A stretch of 64,000 nt of DNA from Alphaproteobacteria bacterium (GTDB lineage: Bacteria > Pseudomonadota > Alphaproteobacteria > JANSWW01): positions 1 through 64,000 of the forward strand of contig JANSWW010000010.1 in assembly GCA_024743275.1 (NCBI GenBank), written 5' to 3'. Shown piece after piece: positions 36,251 to 44,767 of the stretch. A program made the position numbers and the translations under genes. Under the pieces are notes generated by a model. That model was given only the letters and a program-made list of their open reading frames with translations. It searched no databases and was not told the DNA's origin. The first letter of the stretch is position 1. Each line of letters starts with the position of its first letter.

Positions 36251-37168
36251 CTAGTCCGCGTAGCGGCGCAGCACATTGCGGAACCGACCGCCGAGATCGG
36301 GGCGGTCGAGCGCGAAGGCCAGTGTCGCCTCCAGAAAGCCGATCTTGCTGCCGCAGTCGAAACGGGTGCCCTCGAAGGTAAGGCCATGAAAGGGCTGCCG
36401 ACCGATCAACGCCGCCATGGCGTCGGTCAACTGGATCTCGCCGCCGGCACCAATCTTCTTCTCTCCGAGATGGTCGAACACCTCGGGCTGGAGGATATAG
36501 CGGCCGATCACGGCGAAGTTGGACGGAGCGTCCTCGGCGGCCGGCTTTTCGACCAGCCCCTTCACCTCGACAAGGTTGCCGTCGATCGCGCCGGGGAACA
36601 CAATCCCGTAATTGGAGACATCAGCCTCCGGCACCTCCATGGTCGCCAGAATATTCCCGCCGACCTCGGCCTGGGCGTCGATCATCTGCTTGAGACAGGG
36701 TGTTTCGGACTTGATCAGATCGTCCGCCAACAGCACGGCGACCGGCTCGCCCTCGGCGAAGCGCCGGGCGCACCAGACCGCGTGGCCCAGGCCCAAGGGC
36801 TCCTGCTGGCGGGTGTAGGCGACCTCGCCCGGCTCCAGCATCATCCGGGTCAACTCGTCCAGTTCCTTGACCTTGCCCTTGGTCTGTAGGGTCGACATCA
36901 GCTCGAAGGACTCGTCGAAATGATCCTCGATGGCCGTTTTGCCGCGGCCGGTCACGAAGATGAACTCCTCGATGCCCGCGGCCCGGGCCTCGTCGACCGC
37001 GTATTGGATCAGCGGGCGGTCGACCACCGGCAGCATTTCCTTCGGCATCGCCTTGGTCGCCGGCAGGAAGCGGGTGCCAAGACCGCCGACCGGGAAGATG
37101 GCCTTGCGGACGCGTCGCCGGCTCTTACCGGCGTTCACGGCAGGGGCGGGCTGAGGGTGATCTGGCAT
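36251..37168 (-). CDS. galU: UTP--glucose-1-phosphate uridylyltransferase
   Basis: A 305-residue nucleotidyltransferase making UDP-glucose from glucose 1-phosphate and UTP. The signature KAIFPVGGLGTRFLPATKAMPKEMLPV occurs at residues about 22-48 (in parts: FPVGGLGTRFLPATKA, then MPKEMLPVVDRPLIQY). Other motifs are GLGHAVWCARRFAEGEP, LLADDLI, EKPAAEDAPSNFAVIGRY and FDCGSKIGFLEA near the end. The first 20 residues are a variable basic extension. A GGAG site precedes the ATG. First gene of the galU-ugd-mutase cluster. Confidence 0.96.
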   Translation of the reverse strand: MPDHPQPAPAVNAGKSRRRVRKAIFPVGGLGTRFLPATKAMPKEMLPVVDRPLIQYAVDEARAAGIEEFIFVTGRGKTAIEDHFDESFELMSTLQTKGKVKELDELTRMMLEPGEVAYTRQQEPLGLGHAVWCARRFAEGEPVAVLLADDLIKSETPCLKQMIDAQAEVGGNILATMEVPEADVSNYGIVFPGAIDGNLVEVKGLVEKPAAEDAPSNFAVIGRYILQPEVFDHLGEKKIGAGGEIQLTDAMAALIGRQPFHGLTFEGTRFDCGSKIGFLEATLAFALDRPDLGGRFRNVLRRYAD

Positions 37169-37342
37169 GGATGGGACTCCGGTCGGACCGACGGAGGATG
37201 ACGCGGAAGCGCCCCGAAGAAACGGCCCAGGAAACGTAGGGTAAACTCTCTTTAAGGAGCGCTACATGCCACAGGCCAACTTTGCCAGGCAAGCGATGAC
37301 GTGTGACAGAGATGTGACAACATCCTTCCGAGGTGGGGCGGC

Positions 37343-38140
37343 TTACCCCAGAAGGATATCCTTGGCCTGGTTGATCTGGGCGGCGAGATAGCTCGACCCG
37401 CCGCGATCCGGGTGGTGGGTCTGCATCAGCCGTCGGTGGGCTGCTCGGATTTCGTCCGGAGTCGCCCCTTCCTCAAGGCCCAGAACATCGAGGGCCTGCC
37501 TGCGGGTCATGGCACCGCCCGTGGCACCCCCGCCGCCTCCCCTGCCGCCGCCTCCCCTGCCGCCGCCTCCCCCGCCGCCGCCTCCCCCGCCGGACGACGC
37601 GGAGGCCCCGGCACCCTCTGGCTCGGCCTCCCCGGCCCGCTCCCGCCATTCGGGGCCGAAGGTACGGTCGAGATAGGCCTCCAGGATCTCGAGGGACTGT
37701 TCGTCCTCGTCCCGTATCTCGCCATGCAGCAAAATGAGGTCGGTCTCGCCCAGGGACGTCAGACGCCGCCCCCGGTAGCGGCCTTCCAGAATCTCGCCGT
37801 CCATCGCGCCGCTGTCGTGTTCCAGCGTCATGCGGAAGAAGCGGGTGGCGACCTCGGAGGTCTGGCCCCGTGTCGGCCCACGCGCCGTCTTGGCGAAATT
37901 CCCAACCGTCCGGGCGAGGCTGCGCCAGCGCAGGATCGCCGGGATCAGACCGAACAAAAGACCCGCGAGATAGCCGGCCCATCCCTTCAACACGAAGACG
38001 GCCAGGATCATGCCGCCCAAAAGGAAGGCCGCCCATTTGAGCGTGGTCATCACCTTCTTGGTGTCCGCATAGGCCAGCCAGCGCACGATGGTCAGAATCG
38101 CGACCAGAAGAATGAACCCGATCAGAAGATAAAAGATCAT
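37343..38140 (-). CDS. Membrane-anchored DnaJ-domain protein
   Basis: A 265-residue protein with two or three N-terminal membrane helices (residues about 3-65), a charged middle region, a poly-Gly linker (about residues 183-208) and a C-terminal J domain. The J domain starts TRRQALDVLGLEEGATPDEIRAAHRRL and contains the essential HPD (THHPDRGGS) before the last helix. This TIM14/Pam18-like order is found in alphaproteobacteria. It should recruit DnaK at the inner membrane; a specific client is unknown. It follows the VWA gene after nine bases. The linker is encoded by 15-base repeats. Confidence 0.87.
   Translation of the reverse strand: MIFYLLIGFILLVAILTIVRWLAYADTKKVMTTLKWAAFLLGGMILAVFVLKGWAGYLAGLLFGLIPAILRWRSLARTVGNFAKTARGPTRGQTSEVATRFFRMTLEHDSGAMDGEILEGRYRGRRLTSLGETDLILLHGEIRDEDEQSLEILEAYLDRTFGPEWRERAGEAEPEGAGASASSGGGGGGGGGGGRGGGGRGGGGGATGGAMTRRQALDVLGLEEGATPDEIRAAHRRLMQTHHPDRGGSSYLAAQINQAKDILLG
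37530..37591 (-). repeat. 15-base tandem repeat encoding a glycine-rich linker
   Basis: About four units of a CCGCCGCCTCCCCTG-like sequence on the plus strand, encoding the Gly/Arg-rich linker ahead of the J domain on the minus strand. Confidence 0.8.
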
Positions 38141-38149
38141 CTGGGCGCC

Positions 38150-38902
38150 TTACCGTTTGCGGGCCATCTGGTCGGTCAGCAGCGGCAGCTGCCCGCCACG
38201 CCGCTTGGAGAAATCGGCGAGCGCGCGATGCCCGCCCACGGCGAAGACCGCCACGGCCGCCAGTAGATCCTTCAATTGCTTGGCACTGCCGGCATCGAAG
38301 CGGCAATGGGCGCCGCCGCTCAGGCGGGCGATCTCCTGAAAGGCCCGGGTCGCCAGCGGATCGTTACCTTCCTGGAACATGAACATCGGCACGCCCTTGA
38401 GGCCCAAGAGGCCGGCCCGATGGCAGGCCGCGTCGATATCCTCCTCGAAGGCGTCGCCGACAAAGACCACCGCGTCGACCTTCTCCTTCTCGCTCTCCTT
38501 GGCGACGTGGCCCAGGACCCGCTCGATCTGGGTCTGGCCGCCCCGGCAGCGGACCCTTGTCATGTGGGACAGCAGGTCATGGGCGGAGCTGACCCATTTC
38601 GAGGCGGTGAATTCCCGGAACCCGCCATAGTCCACCATCTGGATATCGAGGCCGCCGAGCTGATCCGTCGCCTCGAACATCTCGCCCTGGATGCGGCAGG
38701 CCTGGTCCCAGGTCGGTTCCCGGCTCGCCGTCGCGTCCATGGCGAAAATCAGCCGGCCGCGTTTTCCGGGCGCCTTGGGTGCGACCGGTGTGGCCCGCAC
38801 CTTCGCCAGAAAGGCGTCGACCTCGCCCGCTTTCGAGGCTGGGGCCCTGGAGGTTGAAGCCTTGGAGCTGGGAACCCGGCTTTTCGATTTATCGAACGGC
38901 AT
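38150..38902 (-). CDS. VWA-like domain protein
   Basis: A 250-residue soluble protein. After a Ser/Lys-rich start comes a von Willebrand A-type fold: RLIFAMDATASREPTWD resembles the MIDAS DxSxS motif but has DATAS (Thr removed, Ala in its place), then RCRGGQTQIERVLGHV supplies the MIDAS Thr, and DAVVFVGDAFEEDID a third acidic element. Such proteins usually chaperone or bridge other proteins. The start at 38902 is chosen from several ATGs and lacks a strong ribosome site. It is followed after nine bases by the membrane DnaJ-like gene, so the two probably act together. Confidence 0.72.
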   Translation of the reverse strand: MPFDKSKSRVPSSKASTSRAPASKAGEVDAFLAKVRATPVAPKAPGKRGRLIFAMDATASREPTWDQACRIQGEMFEATDQLGGLDIQMVDYGGFREFTASKWVSSAHDLLSHMTRVRCRGGQTQIERVLGHVAKESEKEKVDAVVFVGDAFEEDIDAACHRAGLLGLKGVPMFMFQEGNDPLATRAFQEIARLSGGAHCRFDAGSAKQLKDLLAAVAVFAVGGHRALADFSKRRGGQLPLLTDQMARKR

Positions 38903-39000
38903 GACGTCTCGGGACATTCCAAACGGTGGCGTTGCCCCTAACATCGGTGTGCGACCGCGCCAAGCCAACCCCCGCCGGCCGTCCGCACCCTATGGCGCGA

Positions 39001-40188
39001 CTATTTTCCCAGGGCGGAAAGGTCGCTGACCTCGGGAAGCTGCAGGGCCTGAAGAAGGGTACGGACCTCCTGGCGGGCGGCGATGTGGGACATGGTCGTC
39101 CGCCCCTCGCGCTTCAGGCGCGGGTCGAACAGATCCATCATGGTCAGCCCGCGCGGGAACAGCTCGCGATAGATCACCCGCTCGGCGAAGCCCGGCACGA
39201 TCCGGAATCCAATCCGCTTGGCGACCTGACCGACCGCGTCGGCCATATGCTCCTTGTTGCGGCTATGGAGCTGGGAAAGACGATTGCGCAGGACAACCCA
39301 GTCGATTGAGCGGCGATCGGTCATCATCCGGTTCTTGCGGGCCTCGAACACCATCTCCGCATAGGCGCCTGGCTTCTTGACGTTGACCCCGGTCTCGTCG
39401 GTGATCGCCAACATGTCGAAGTCGACATAGCTGTCGTTCAGCGGGGTCACGATCGTATCCGCCGCCGCATGGCCGACCCGGCCGAGATGGCTGTCCGTCC
39501 CGGGGCAGTCGATGACGATGAAATCGCATTGCTGCTTGAACCCCTCCAGGATCTGGGTGAAGCGGCGATCCTCGTCGGCCTCCATCTCCGCCCGGGTGTC
39601 GGCGGTCGACTTCGGCACATAGTAATGCAGCGGCATGGGCAGCTCGACGCCCTCCCGCTTCATCGTGTTGTTGCGGTTGGCGAGGTAGCGGGTCAGCGTC
39701 CATTGCCGGTTGTCGAGGTCGATCGAGCCGACCCTTTTGCCGATCCGCAACAGGGCGACGATCAGATGCATGGCGGTCGTCGACTTGCCCGATCCGCCCT
39801 TCTCGTTGCCGACGGCGATGACATAGCCCAAGGGGGCCGAAGCCTCGGCCATAGGGGCCTGTTGGGGCGCCGCCTGTTCCACAGGCTCCGGGACCGGTTG
39901 CGGAGCAGAGGCGGGACCGGGTTCGGGACCGGGCTCGGGACCGGGCTCGGGCAGGGGGGGATGCTCGACGGCCGGGATATCGGCATCCGGCGGCGCCTCC
40001 TCGAACAGGTCGCCGGTCGGTCCGGCGGTAAGATCCGGCGCCGGGTCTTCCAATTCCTGCGCATCCAAGTCCCGGGTGAGGGCGGCGAGATCGTTCGGAT
40101 CGATGCCCAGATGGACGAGATCCTCCCGGCTCAGCCGTGGCGGCGGCGCCGACGCGCCCCTTTTTTCCTGGTCATCCCCGTTGGTCAT
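39001..40188 (-). CDS. mipZ: MipZ-type ParA-like division-site ATPase
   Basis: A 395-residue deviant-Walker ATPase that forms a polar gradient and inhibits FtsZ, placing the division site at mid-cell. The nucleotide site VIAVGNEKGGSGKSTTAMHL starts near residue 122; other motifs are VGSIDLDNRQWTLTRYLANR, DFIVIDCPGTDSHLGR, TPLNDSYVDFD and RNRLSQLHSRNKEHM, all characteristic of MipZ. Caulobacter MipZ lacks the first 120 residues seen here, which are acidic, Pro-rich and include an EPGP repeat. The ATG at 40188 gives MTNGDDQEKRG. No parAB genes are adjacent. Confidence 0.93.
   Translation of the reverse strand: MTNGDDQEKRGASAPPPRLSREDLVHLGIDPNDLAALTRDLDAQELEDPAPDLTAGPTGDLFEEAPPDADIPAVEHPPLPEPGPEPGPEPGPASAPQPVPEPVEQAAPQQAPMAEASAPLGYVIAVGNEKGGSGKSTTAMHLIVALLRIGKRVGSIDLDNRQWTLTRYLANRNNTMKREGVELPMPLHYYVPKSTADTRAEMEADEDRRFTQILEGFKQQCDFIVIDCPGTDSHLGRVGHAAADTIVTPLNDSYVDFDMLAITDETGVNVKKPGAYAEMVFEARKNRMMTDRRSIDWVVLRNRLSQLHSRNKEHMADAVGQVAKRIGFRIVPGFAERVIYRELFPRGLTMMDLFDPRLKREGRTTMSHIAARQEVRTLLQALQLPEVSDLSALGK
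39913..39951 (-). repeat. 12-base tandem repeat in mipZ
   Basis: Three units of GGGACCGGGCTC or a close variant on the plus strand, encoding the EPGP series in the N-terminal extension of MipZ. Confidence 0.85.
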
Positions 40189-40281
40189 GGCGCGATGGAT
40201 AGACGAGCCCCCCTGCGACGACAAGGGGGAACGCGCTGAAAGGAGGAACGGTCGGTCTGCCCGCGCGTCGCCACCAATCCA

Positions 40282-40386
40282 TCCCCTCACCCCAAGCCTC
40301 TCCCGAGGGGGAGGGAGTCGGATTGCGACTTTCACCTCTCCCCGGGGAGAGGTCGGCGACCAAATGTGAACCGGGTGAGGGAACCT
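40282..40386. repeat. Dispersed palindromes, copy 5
   Basis: A CCCCTCACCCC head with CTCTCCC/GGGGGAG arms at about 40284-40316, then a perfect 20-base palindrome ACCTCTCCCCGGGGAGAGGT at 40334-40353, and a GGGTGAGGG tail. It fills the 209-base gap between fdhD and mipZ. Confidence 0.8.
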
Positions 40387-40397
40387 CCCTCTTGCCC

Positions 40398-41348
40398 CTA
40401 TCCGCCACGGCTGCCTTTGCGCCGCATGTGCTCGGGCTCGTCCATCGCGGTCGCCGGATCGGCGTCGAACACCAGCCGCTCGGCGCCGGAAACGCAGACG
40501 AAGCGCTTCCCCTTGGCCCGGCCGATCAGGGTCAGGCCGGTCTCCTTGGCGAGTTCGACCCCCCAGGCGGTGAAGCCGGAGCGTGAGATCAGCACCGGAA
40601 TCCCCATCTGCACCGTCTTGATCACCATCTCGGAGGTGAGGCGGCCCGTCGTGTAGAACATCTTCGCCCGCGGCGTGACGCCTTCCAGGTGCATCCAGCC
40701 GGCGATCTTGTCGACGGCGTTGTGACGGCCGACATCCTCCATATAGGCGACCGGCCGATCCTCCTCGCACAGAACGCAGCCATGGATCGCGCCGGCCGTG
40801 AGGTAGAGCGAGGGCTGCTGGTTGATCTGACGGGAGAGCGCATAGATCCAGCTCGTCTTCACCACCGCGTCGTCGGGCAACCTCACCTCGTCGAGATGAT
40901 CCATCAGATCGCCAAAGACGGTCCCCTGGGCGCAGCCGGAGGTCTGGGTGCGCTTCTTCATTTTTTCTTCGAAGTCGGTTTCCCGGTCGGTGCGAACGAC
41001 GACGGTGTCGATATCCTCGTCATAGTCGATGCCGGTGATCCTGTCCTCGGGCGTCAGCATGCGCTGATTGAGGAGATAGCCGACCGCCAGATAGTCGGGA
41101 TAGTCGGCGATGGTCATCGCCGTGACGATTTCCTGTCTGTTGAGGAAGATCGTCAAGGGCCGCTCGGTCGGAACCCGGATATCCGCCGGCTTGCCCTCAT
41201 GGTCGACGCCGGTCACCGGCGCCGTCAGCCTGGGATCGTCCACATCCGGGGTGATTCGAAATCGGCCCTGATCGGCCGGCTCGGAATGGGCTTTCTTGGT
41301 CTCAGAGAGGGGCGTCGCCATATCCTGTCCCGATGCTTCTTTCGGCAT
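40398..41348 (-). CDS. fdhD: FdhD, formate dehydrogenase accessory sulfurtransferase
   Basis: A 316-residue protein that passes sulfur from a desulfurase to the molybdenum cofactor before it enters formate dehydrogenase. Family motifs are RPLTIFLNRQEIVTAM, DYPDYLAVGYLLNQ, YMEDVGRHNAVDKIAGW and TTGRLTSEMVIKTVQMGIPVLISRSG. The sulfur-carrying loop is odd: SGCAQGTVFGD has only one Cys, while a CVLC pair sits in GAIHGCVLCEEDRPVAY. I chose the ATG at 41348, six bases after GAGGA. It is divergent from moaA, so both serve molybdenum cofactor metabolism; no formate dehydrogenase genes are in the window. Confidence 0.93.
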   Translation of the reverse strand: MPKEASGQDMATPLSETKKAHSEPADQGRFRITPDVDDPRLTAPVTGVDHEGKPADIRVPTERPLTIFLNRQEIVTAMTIADYPDYLAVGYLLNQRMLTPEDRITGIDYDEDIDTVVVRTDRETDFEEKMKKRTQTSGCAQGTVFGDLMDHLDEVRLPDDAVVKTSWIYALSRQINQQPSLYLTAGAIHGCVLCEEDRPVAYMEDVGRHNAVDKIAGWMHLEGVTPRAKMFYTTGRLTSEMVIKTVQMGIPVLISRSGFTAWGVELAKETGLTLIGRAKGKRFVCVSGAERLVFDADPATAMDEPEHMRRKGSRGG

Positions 41349-41455
41349 TAAGTCCTCAGGTTCTTTTCGGAAGGGCCCAAGGGGTTTGAATTTCCGCGAA
41401 TTCGTTCTTAGAGTTGCAGCCAATCATAATTCCAAGAACTGGGACAAGCTTCTCG

Positions 41456-42463
41456 ATGTTGACAAGACCCCTGATCGACCCGTTTCAGCGCCGTGTCTCC
41501 TATCTGCGCGTGTCGGTGACCGACCGCTGCGATCTGCGCTGTGTTTACTGCATGTCGGAAGACATGACCTTCCTGCCGAAAAAGGACGTCCTGTCGCTCG
41601 AGGAATTGGACCGGATCTGCAGCGCCTTTGTCCGCCGCGGCGTGCGCAAGCTGCGGCTCACCGGCGGCGAGCCGCTGGTCCGGCGTAACATCATGTGGCT
41701 GATCAACCAGCTCGGCCGGCATCTGAAGACCGGCGATCTCGACGAATTGACGCTGACCACCAACGGCACCCAGCTCGCGAAATATGCCGGCGATCTGGTC
41801 GACGCCGGGGTGAAGCGCATCAACGTCTCGCTCGACACGTTGGATGCTCAAAAGTTCAAGTCGATCACCCGCTGGGGCGATCTCGACAAGGTGATGGACG
41901 GCCTCGACGCGGCCAAGGACGCTGGCCTCAGGGTCAAGCTCAACGCCGTGGCGCTCAAGGGCGTCAACGAGGACGAGCTGGCGGACATGCTGGCCTGGTG
42001 CGGCGACAAGGGCTTCGACATGACGGTGATCGAAGTGATGCCCATGGGCGATCTCGGCAACGAGGACCGGGTCGACCAGTATCTGCCGCTCACCCTGGTC
42101 CGCTCGCAACTGGCCCAGCGCTTCACGCTCACGGACATCGACTACAATAGCGGCGGCCCCGCCCGCTATGTCCGGGTCGAGGAAACCGGCCAGAAGCTCG
42201 GCTTCATCACCCCGCTGACCCATAATTTCTGCGAAAGCTGCAACCGGGTCCGGCTGACCTGCACCGGCATGCTCTACATGTGCCTGGGCCAGGACGACGA
42301 TAAGGACCTGCGCAAGGTGCTGCGCGAGAGCGACAGCGACGAGGTCCTGGACGAGGCGCTCGACGAGGCGATCGCCCGCAAGCCGAAGGGCCACGACTTC
42401 GTCATCTCACGCCGTCAGAGCGGCCCCGCCGTCCAGCGCCATATGAGCACCACCGGCGGGTGA
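41456..42463 (+). CDS. moaA: GTP 3',8-cyclase MoaA
   Basis: A 335-residue radical SAM enzyme that starts molybdenum cofactor synthesis by cyclising GTP. The N-terminal cluster motif is CDLRCVYC (CxxxCxxC, about residues 23-30) with [12 protein letters not shown]. The C-terminal cluster is [19 protein letters not shown] (Cys residues near 259, 262 and 276). It ends in the two glycines (TTGG) that line the active site. The ATG at 41456 is chosen because the protein then begins [20 protein letters not shown]. Divergent from fdhD across about 107 bases. Confidence 0.96.
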   Translation: MLTRPLIDPFQRRVSYLRVSVTDRCDLRCVYCMSEDMTFLPKKDVLSLEELDRICSAFVRRGVRKLRLTGGEPLVRRNIMWLINQLGRHLKTGDLDELTLTTNGTQLAKYAGDLVDAGVKRINVSLDTLDAQKFKSITRWGDLDKVMDGLDAAKDAGLRVKLNAVALKGVNEDELADMLAWCGDKGFDMTVIEVMPMGDLGNEDRVDQYLPLTLVRSQLAQRFTLTDIDYNSGGPARYVRVEETGQKLGFITPLTHNFCESCNRVRLTCTGMLYMCLGQDDDKDLRKVLRESDSDEVLDEALDEAIARKPKGHDFVISRRQSGPAVQRHMSTTGG

Positions 42464-42487
42464 CGACTGGACCGACTGGCCCGGCCG

Positions 42488-43231
42488 TCAGGCGATCCGC
42501 GCCGCTTTAGCGGGGAGAGCCCGGCGGCTCAGGACGGCCGTCGCGGCCATCAGGTTGAACAAGACGAAAAGCGGCACGATCAGCGTCGGGGCGAGCGCCA
42601 TGGGGAAGGCGAAGACCGAGGCGACGGTCGGCGTGTCGGTGAACACCTGCAACGGACCGGGCAACCCAAGCTGCATCAGAACCACGCCAGCCGGCAGGAT
42701 GATCGCCGCCCCGACGAGATGCCAGGCGAGCAAGACCCAGTCTGGCAAACGGCGGCGGGCGGCGGCCAGCGCGAGCGGTATCGCTGACAACCCGAACACT
42801 AGATCCGGGATGCCGATCAGCATTGGGAAATAGAACACGAGATCGCCGTCCAGGGCCTTGACGATGCTGCCCACCGCCGCGATGCGCAGTACCTGGACAG
42901 CGATCAGCCAATGGTCCGGGGTCGCCGCCACCACGGCGAAGACCGTCCGCCGAACGGTCGCGGAAAGTGCCGTTGGCGCCATGACCAGGACGACCGGCAC
43001 CATAGTGATCCACAGCGACGGCCAAGCGGTGAGGAAGGCCTCCCGCTGATAGACGCCGGTCGCCGCGAGAAAACCGCTGACCCCGCCCCATAGAGCGAGT
43101 GCCAAAAGGATATACGAGACGACACGGACCGCGATCGGTCCCGCCTCACCGGCCCGACCGGCATGGCGGGCGGCATAGAGAACGACGGCGGCCTGTGCGA
43201 CGAACAAGAGTGCAAGAGCGGGAAAGGTCAT
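42488..43231 (-). CDS. Integral membrane protein of unknown function
   Basis: A 247-residue hydrophobic protein with seven or eight predicted helices and no charged motif that I recognise. Visible segments are LALLFVAQAAVVLYAARHAG at the N-terminus, LWITMVPVVLVMAPTAL, LVFYFPMLIGIPDLVFGLSA in the middle, and LIVPLFVLFNLMAATAVL at the end. It follows the methyltransferase gene by 22 bases on the same strand with an AAGGAA site, and so belongs to the TetR-controlled cassette. It may be a transporter or a membrane-bound enzyme that acts on a methylated product; nothing more can be said. Confidence 0.75.
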   Translation of the reverse strand: MTFPALALLFVAQAAVVLYAARHAGRAGEAGPIAVRVVSYILLALALWGGVSGFLAATGVYQREAFLTAWPSLWITMVPVVLVMAPTALSATVRRTVFAVVAATPDHWLIAVQVLRIAAVGSIVKALDGDLVFYFPMLIGIPDLVFGLSAIPLALAAARRRLPDWVLLAWHLVGAAIILPAGVVLMQLGLPGPLQVFTDTPTVASVFAFPMALAPTLIVPLFVLFNLMAATAVLSRRALPAKAARIA

Positions 43232-43253
43232 GGCGGTTTCCTTGACGGGACAC

Positions 43254-44093
43254 TCAGGCGTCCGGTTTGCGGGCGGTCACCCGGGCCACGCACAGAGCGT
43301 GGGTGATCAGATTGCGTAGCAGGTTGGACGGGATCTCTCGGAACACCGGGCCGAGCACCGTATGAAGACCCAGCGGGGGCGGCCCCTGCGTGGCGGCACC
43401 GACCGTCCGCTCCAGAAACGCCAGGGCGGCCCTGGTGTCGTCGCGCCGTTCGATGCCCGTGAAGCCGACATCCTCGAGCACCTTTGCCAGACCGCCGGGG
43501 GTCGTCAGATGGCTCTCCGCCTCGGTCGGTGCCCACGGCATCGGATAGATCGGGTCCGGGCCGGCCGCCCGGAAGATGTCGTAGACGAGGAACCGCCCGC
43601 CGGGGCGCAACAGGCGGTGGATCGCCCGATAGAAGGCGGGTTTGTCCGCGACGTTCATCCCGACATGGAGAGTCCAGGCCGCGTCGAACGGCCGGCCCGC
43701 CCCCAGCGTCTCGACCGGCGTGTCGACATGGGTCACCAATTCATCGAGCCCGAGACGCCGGGTCAGCACCGCCGCCGTCCGGGTGAATTCCGCCGAGAGG
43801 TCCGCGGCCACCACGGTCGCCTGGCCATGGCGCGCCAGGGTCCGTGCCGGCCCGCCCAGTCCGGCCCCGACATCGAGCACCCGCTCACCCGCCGTAACCG
43901 CCAATTCGGCGAGAAGCTCCTTGGTCGCGGACGGCCCGCGGACATGGAACTCGTCGACGGCAGCGAGCCTCTCGGGATCCGGTCGCTCCGGGTCTTCGCC
44001 GATCGCCACGAGGCCGCGATCGATCCGGGCAAGCAATCCCGGCACCTCGTAATGCCGCCTCAGGCGGTCCGCTAATGGGGATGAGGGCTTCAT
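43254..44093 (-). CDS. SAM-dependent methyltransferase (sarcosine/dimethylglycine methyltransferase-like)
   Basis: A 279-residue class I methyltransferase. Motif I is VLDVGAGLGGPARTLA (about residue 72), followed by VVAADLS (motif II acidic residue), PFDAAWTLHVGMNV and LLRPGGRFLVYDIF. The sequence YPMPWAPTEAESHLTTPGGL after motif III is characteristic of the SDMT/small-molecule N-methyltransferase branch. A perfect AGGAGG ribosome site precedes the ATG. It is divergent from a tetR gene with two operator-like palindromes in between, and cotranscribed with a membrane protein. The substrate is unknown. Confidence 0.85.
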   Translation of the reverse strand: MKPSSPLADRLRRHYEVPGLLARIDRGLVAIGEDPERPDPERLAAVDEFHVRGPSATKELLAELAVTAGERVLDVGAGLGGPARTLARHGQATVVAADLSAEFTRTAAVLTRRLGLDELVTHVDTPVETLGAGRPFDAAWTLHVGMNVADKPAFYRAIHRLLRPGGRFLVYDIFRAAGPDPIYPMPWAPTEAESHLTTPGGLAKVLEDVGFTGIERRDDTRAALAFLERTVGAATQGPPPLGLHTVLGPVFREIPSNLLRNLITHALCVARVTARKPDA

Positions 44094-44111
44094 ATCGATC
44101 CTCCTTGATTT

Positions 44112-44131
44112 AAGATGATATTCATCATCTT
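44112..44131. promoter_or_regulatory. TetR-type operator palindrome 1
   Basis: Perfect eight-base arms AAGATGAT and ATCATCTT around a four-base spacer, 19 bases upstream of the methyltransferase start. It shares the GATGAT/ATCATC half-sites with palindrome 2. Probably bound by the TetR protein encoded alongside. Confidence 0.72.
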
Positions 44132-44137
44132 TTTATA

Positions 44138-44153
44138 GATGATATATATCATC
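44138..44153. promoter_or_regulatory. TetR-type operator palindrome 2
   Basis: GATGATATATATCATC, a perfect 16-base palindrome centred 24 bases from palindrome 1 and 29 bases upstream of the tetR start. The AT-rich centre may overlap a promoter. Confidence 0.72.
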
Positions 44154-44181
44154 CTTTCTGTCAAGCGACCGGAGGTTCCCC

Positions 44182-44760
44182 ATGGCGCGGGTATCGCGGG
44201 AAGAAAAGCAAAGGACCCATGCGGCCATCGTCGCCACTGCCGCCCGATTGTTTCGCGAGCACGGTCTGGCGGGTGTGGGCGTGGCCGATGTGATGTCGGC
44301 GGCCGGTCTGACCCATGGCGGCTTTTACCGGCATTTCGCCTCGAAGGACGCGCTGATCGCGGCGGCGTTCGCCCAGGCCGTCGAGGAGGCGACCGCCGCG
44401 CTCGCCGCGGCGGACGGCGCCGCTGCGCGACAGGCGGCACTGCTGCGCTATGTGGACGTGTATCTGTCTCGGGAGCATGTCGACAGACCGTCGACCGGCT
44501 GTCCGCTCGCGGCCCTGGGCGGCGAGGCGCGCCATGCCGCCCCCGAGACCGCCGACGCGGCGGCGGCAGGGATGGACCGGGCGATTGCCAGGGTGGCCCG
44601 ATGCCTGCCGGCGGGGCAAGCCCGCCTGACCAAGGCACGGTGCCTGATGTCCCTGCTGGTCGGCGCGATCACGATCGCCCGGCTGTCACGGGACGCAACG
44701 GACCGGGAGGCGATCCTGGCCGCCGCCCGCGAGGACGCCCTGCGGATCGTCGCGCCATGA
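44182..44760 (+). CDS. TetR/AcrR-family transcriptional regulator
   Basis: A 192-residue repressor. The N-terminal helix-turn-helix runs from about residue 10 to 55, with IVATAARLFREHGLAGVGVADVMSAAGLTHGGFYRHFASKDAL (key parts: AARLFREHGLAGVGVADV and GLTHGGFYRHFASKDAL). The ligand domain contains STGCPLAALGGEARHA, a feature of the branch with a conserved Cys, and so may respond to electrophiles or small effectors. A GGAGG site precedes the ATG. Divergent from the methyltransferase gene with two palindromes between, so it most likely represses itself and the methyltransferase-membrane protein pair. Confidence 0.92.
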   Translation: MARVSREEKQRTHAAIVATAARLFREHGLAGVGVADVMSAAGLTHGGFYRHFASKDALIAAAFAQAVEEATAALAAADGAAARQAALLRYVDVYLSREHVDRPSTGCPLAALGGEARHAAPETADAAAAGMDRAIARVARCLPAGQARLTKARCLMSLLVGAITIARLSRDATDREAILAAAREDALRIVAP

Positions 44761-44767
44761 GGGGACG

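Noticed and set aside
37530-37591. CRISPR-like array from regularly spaced repeats
   Set aside because: Units are contiguous 15-base coding repeats without spacers, and no cas genes are present. The same holds for the other tandem arrays.
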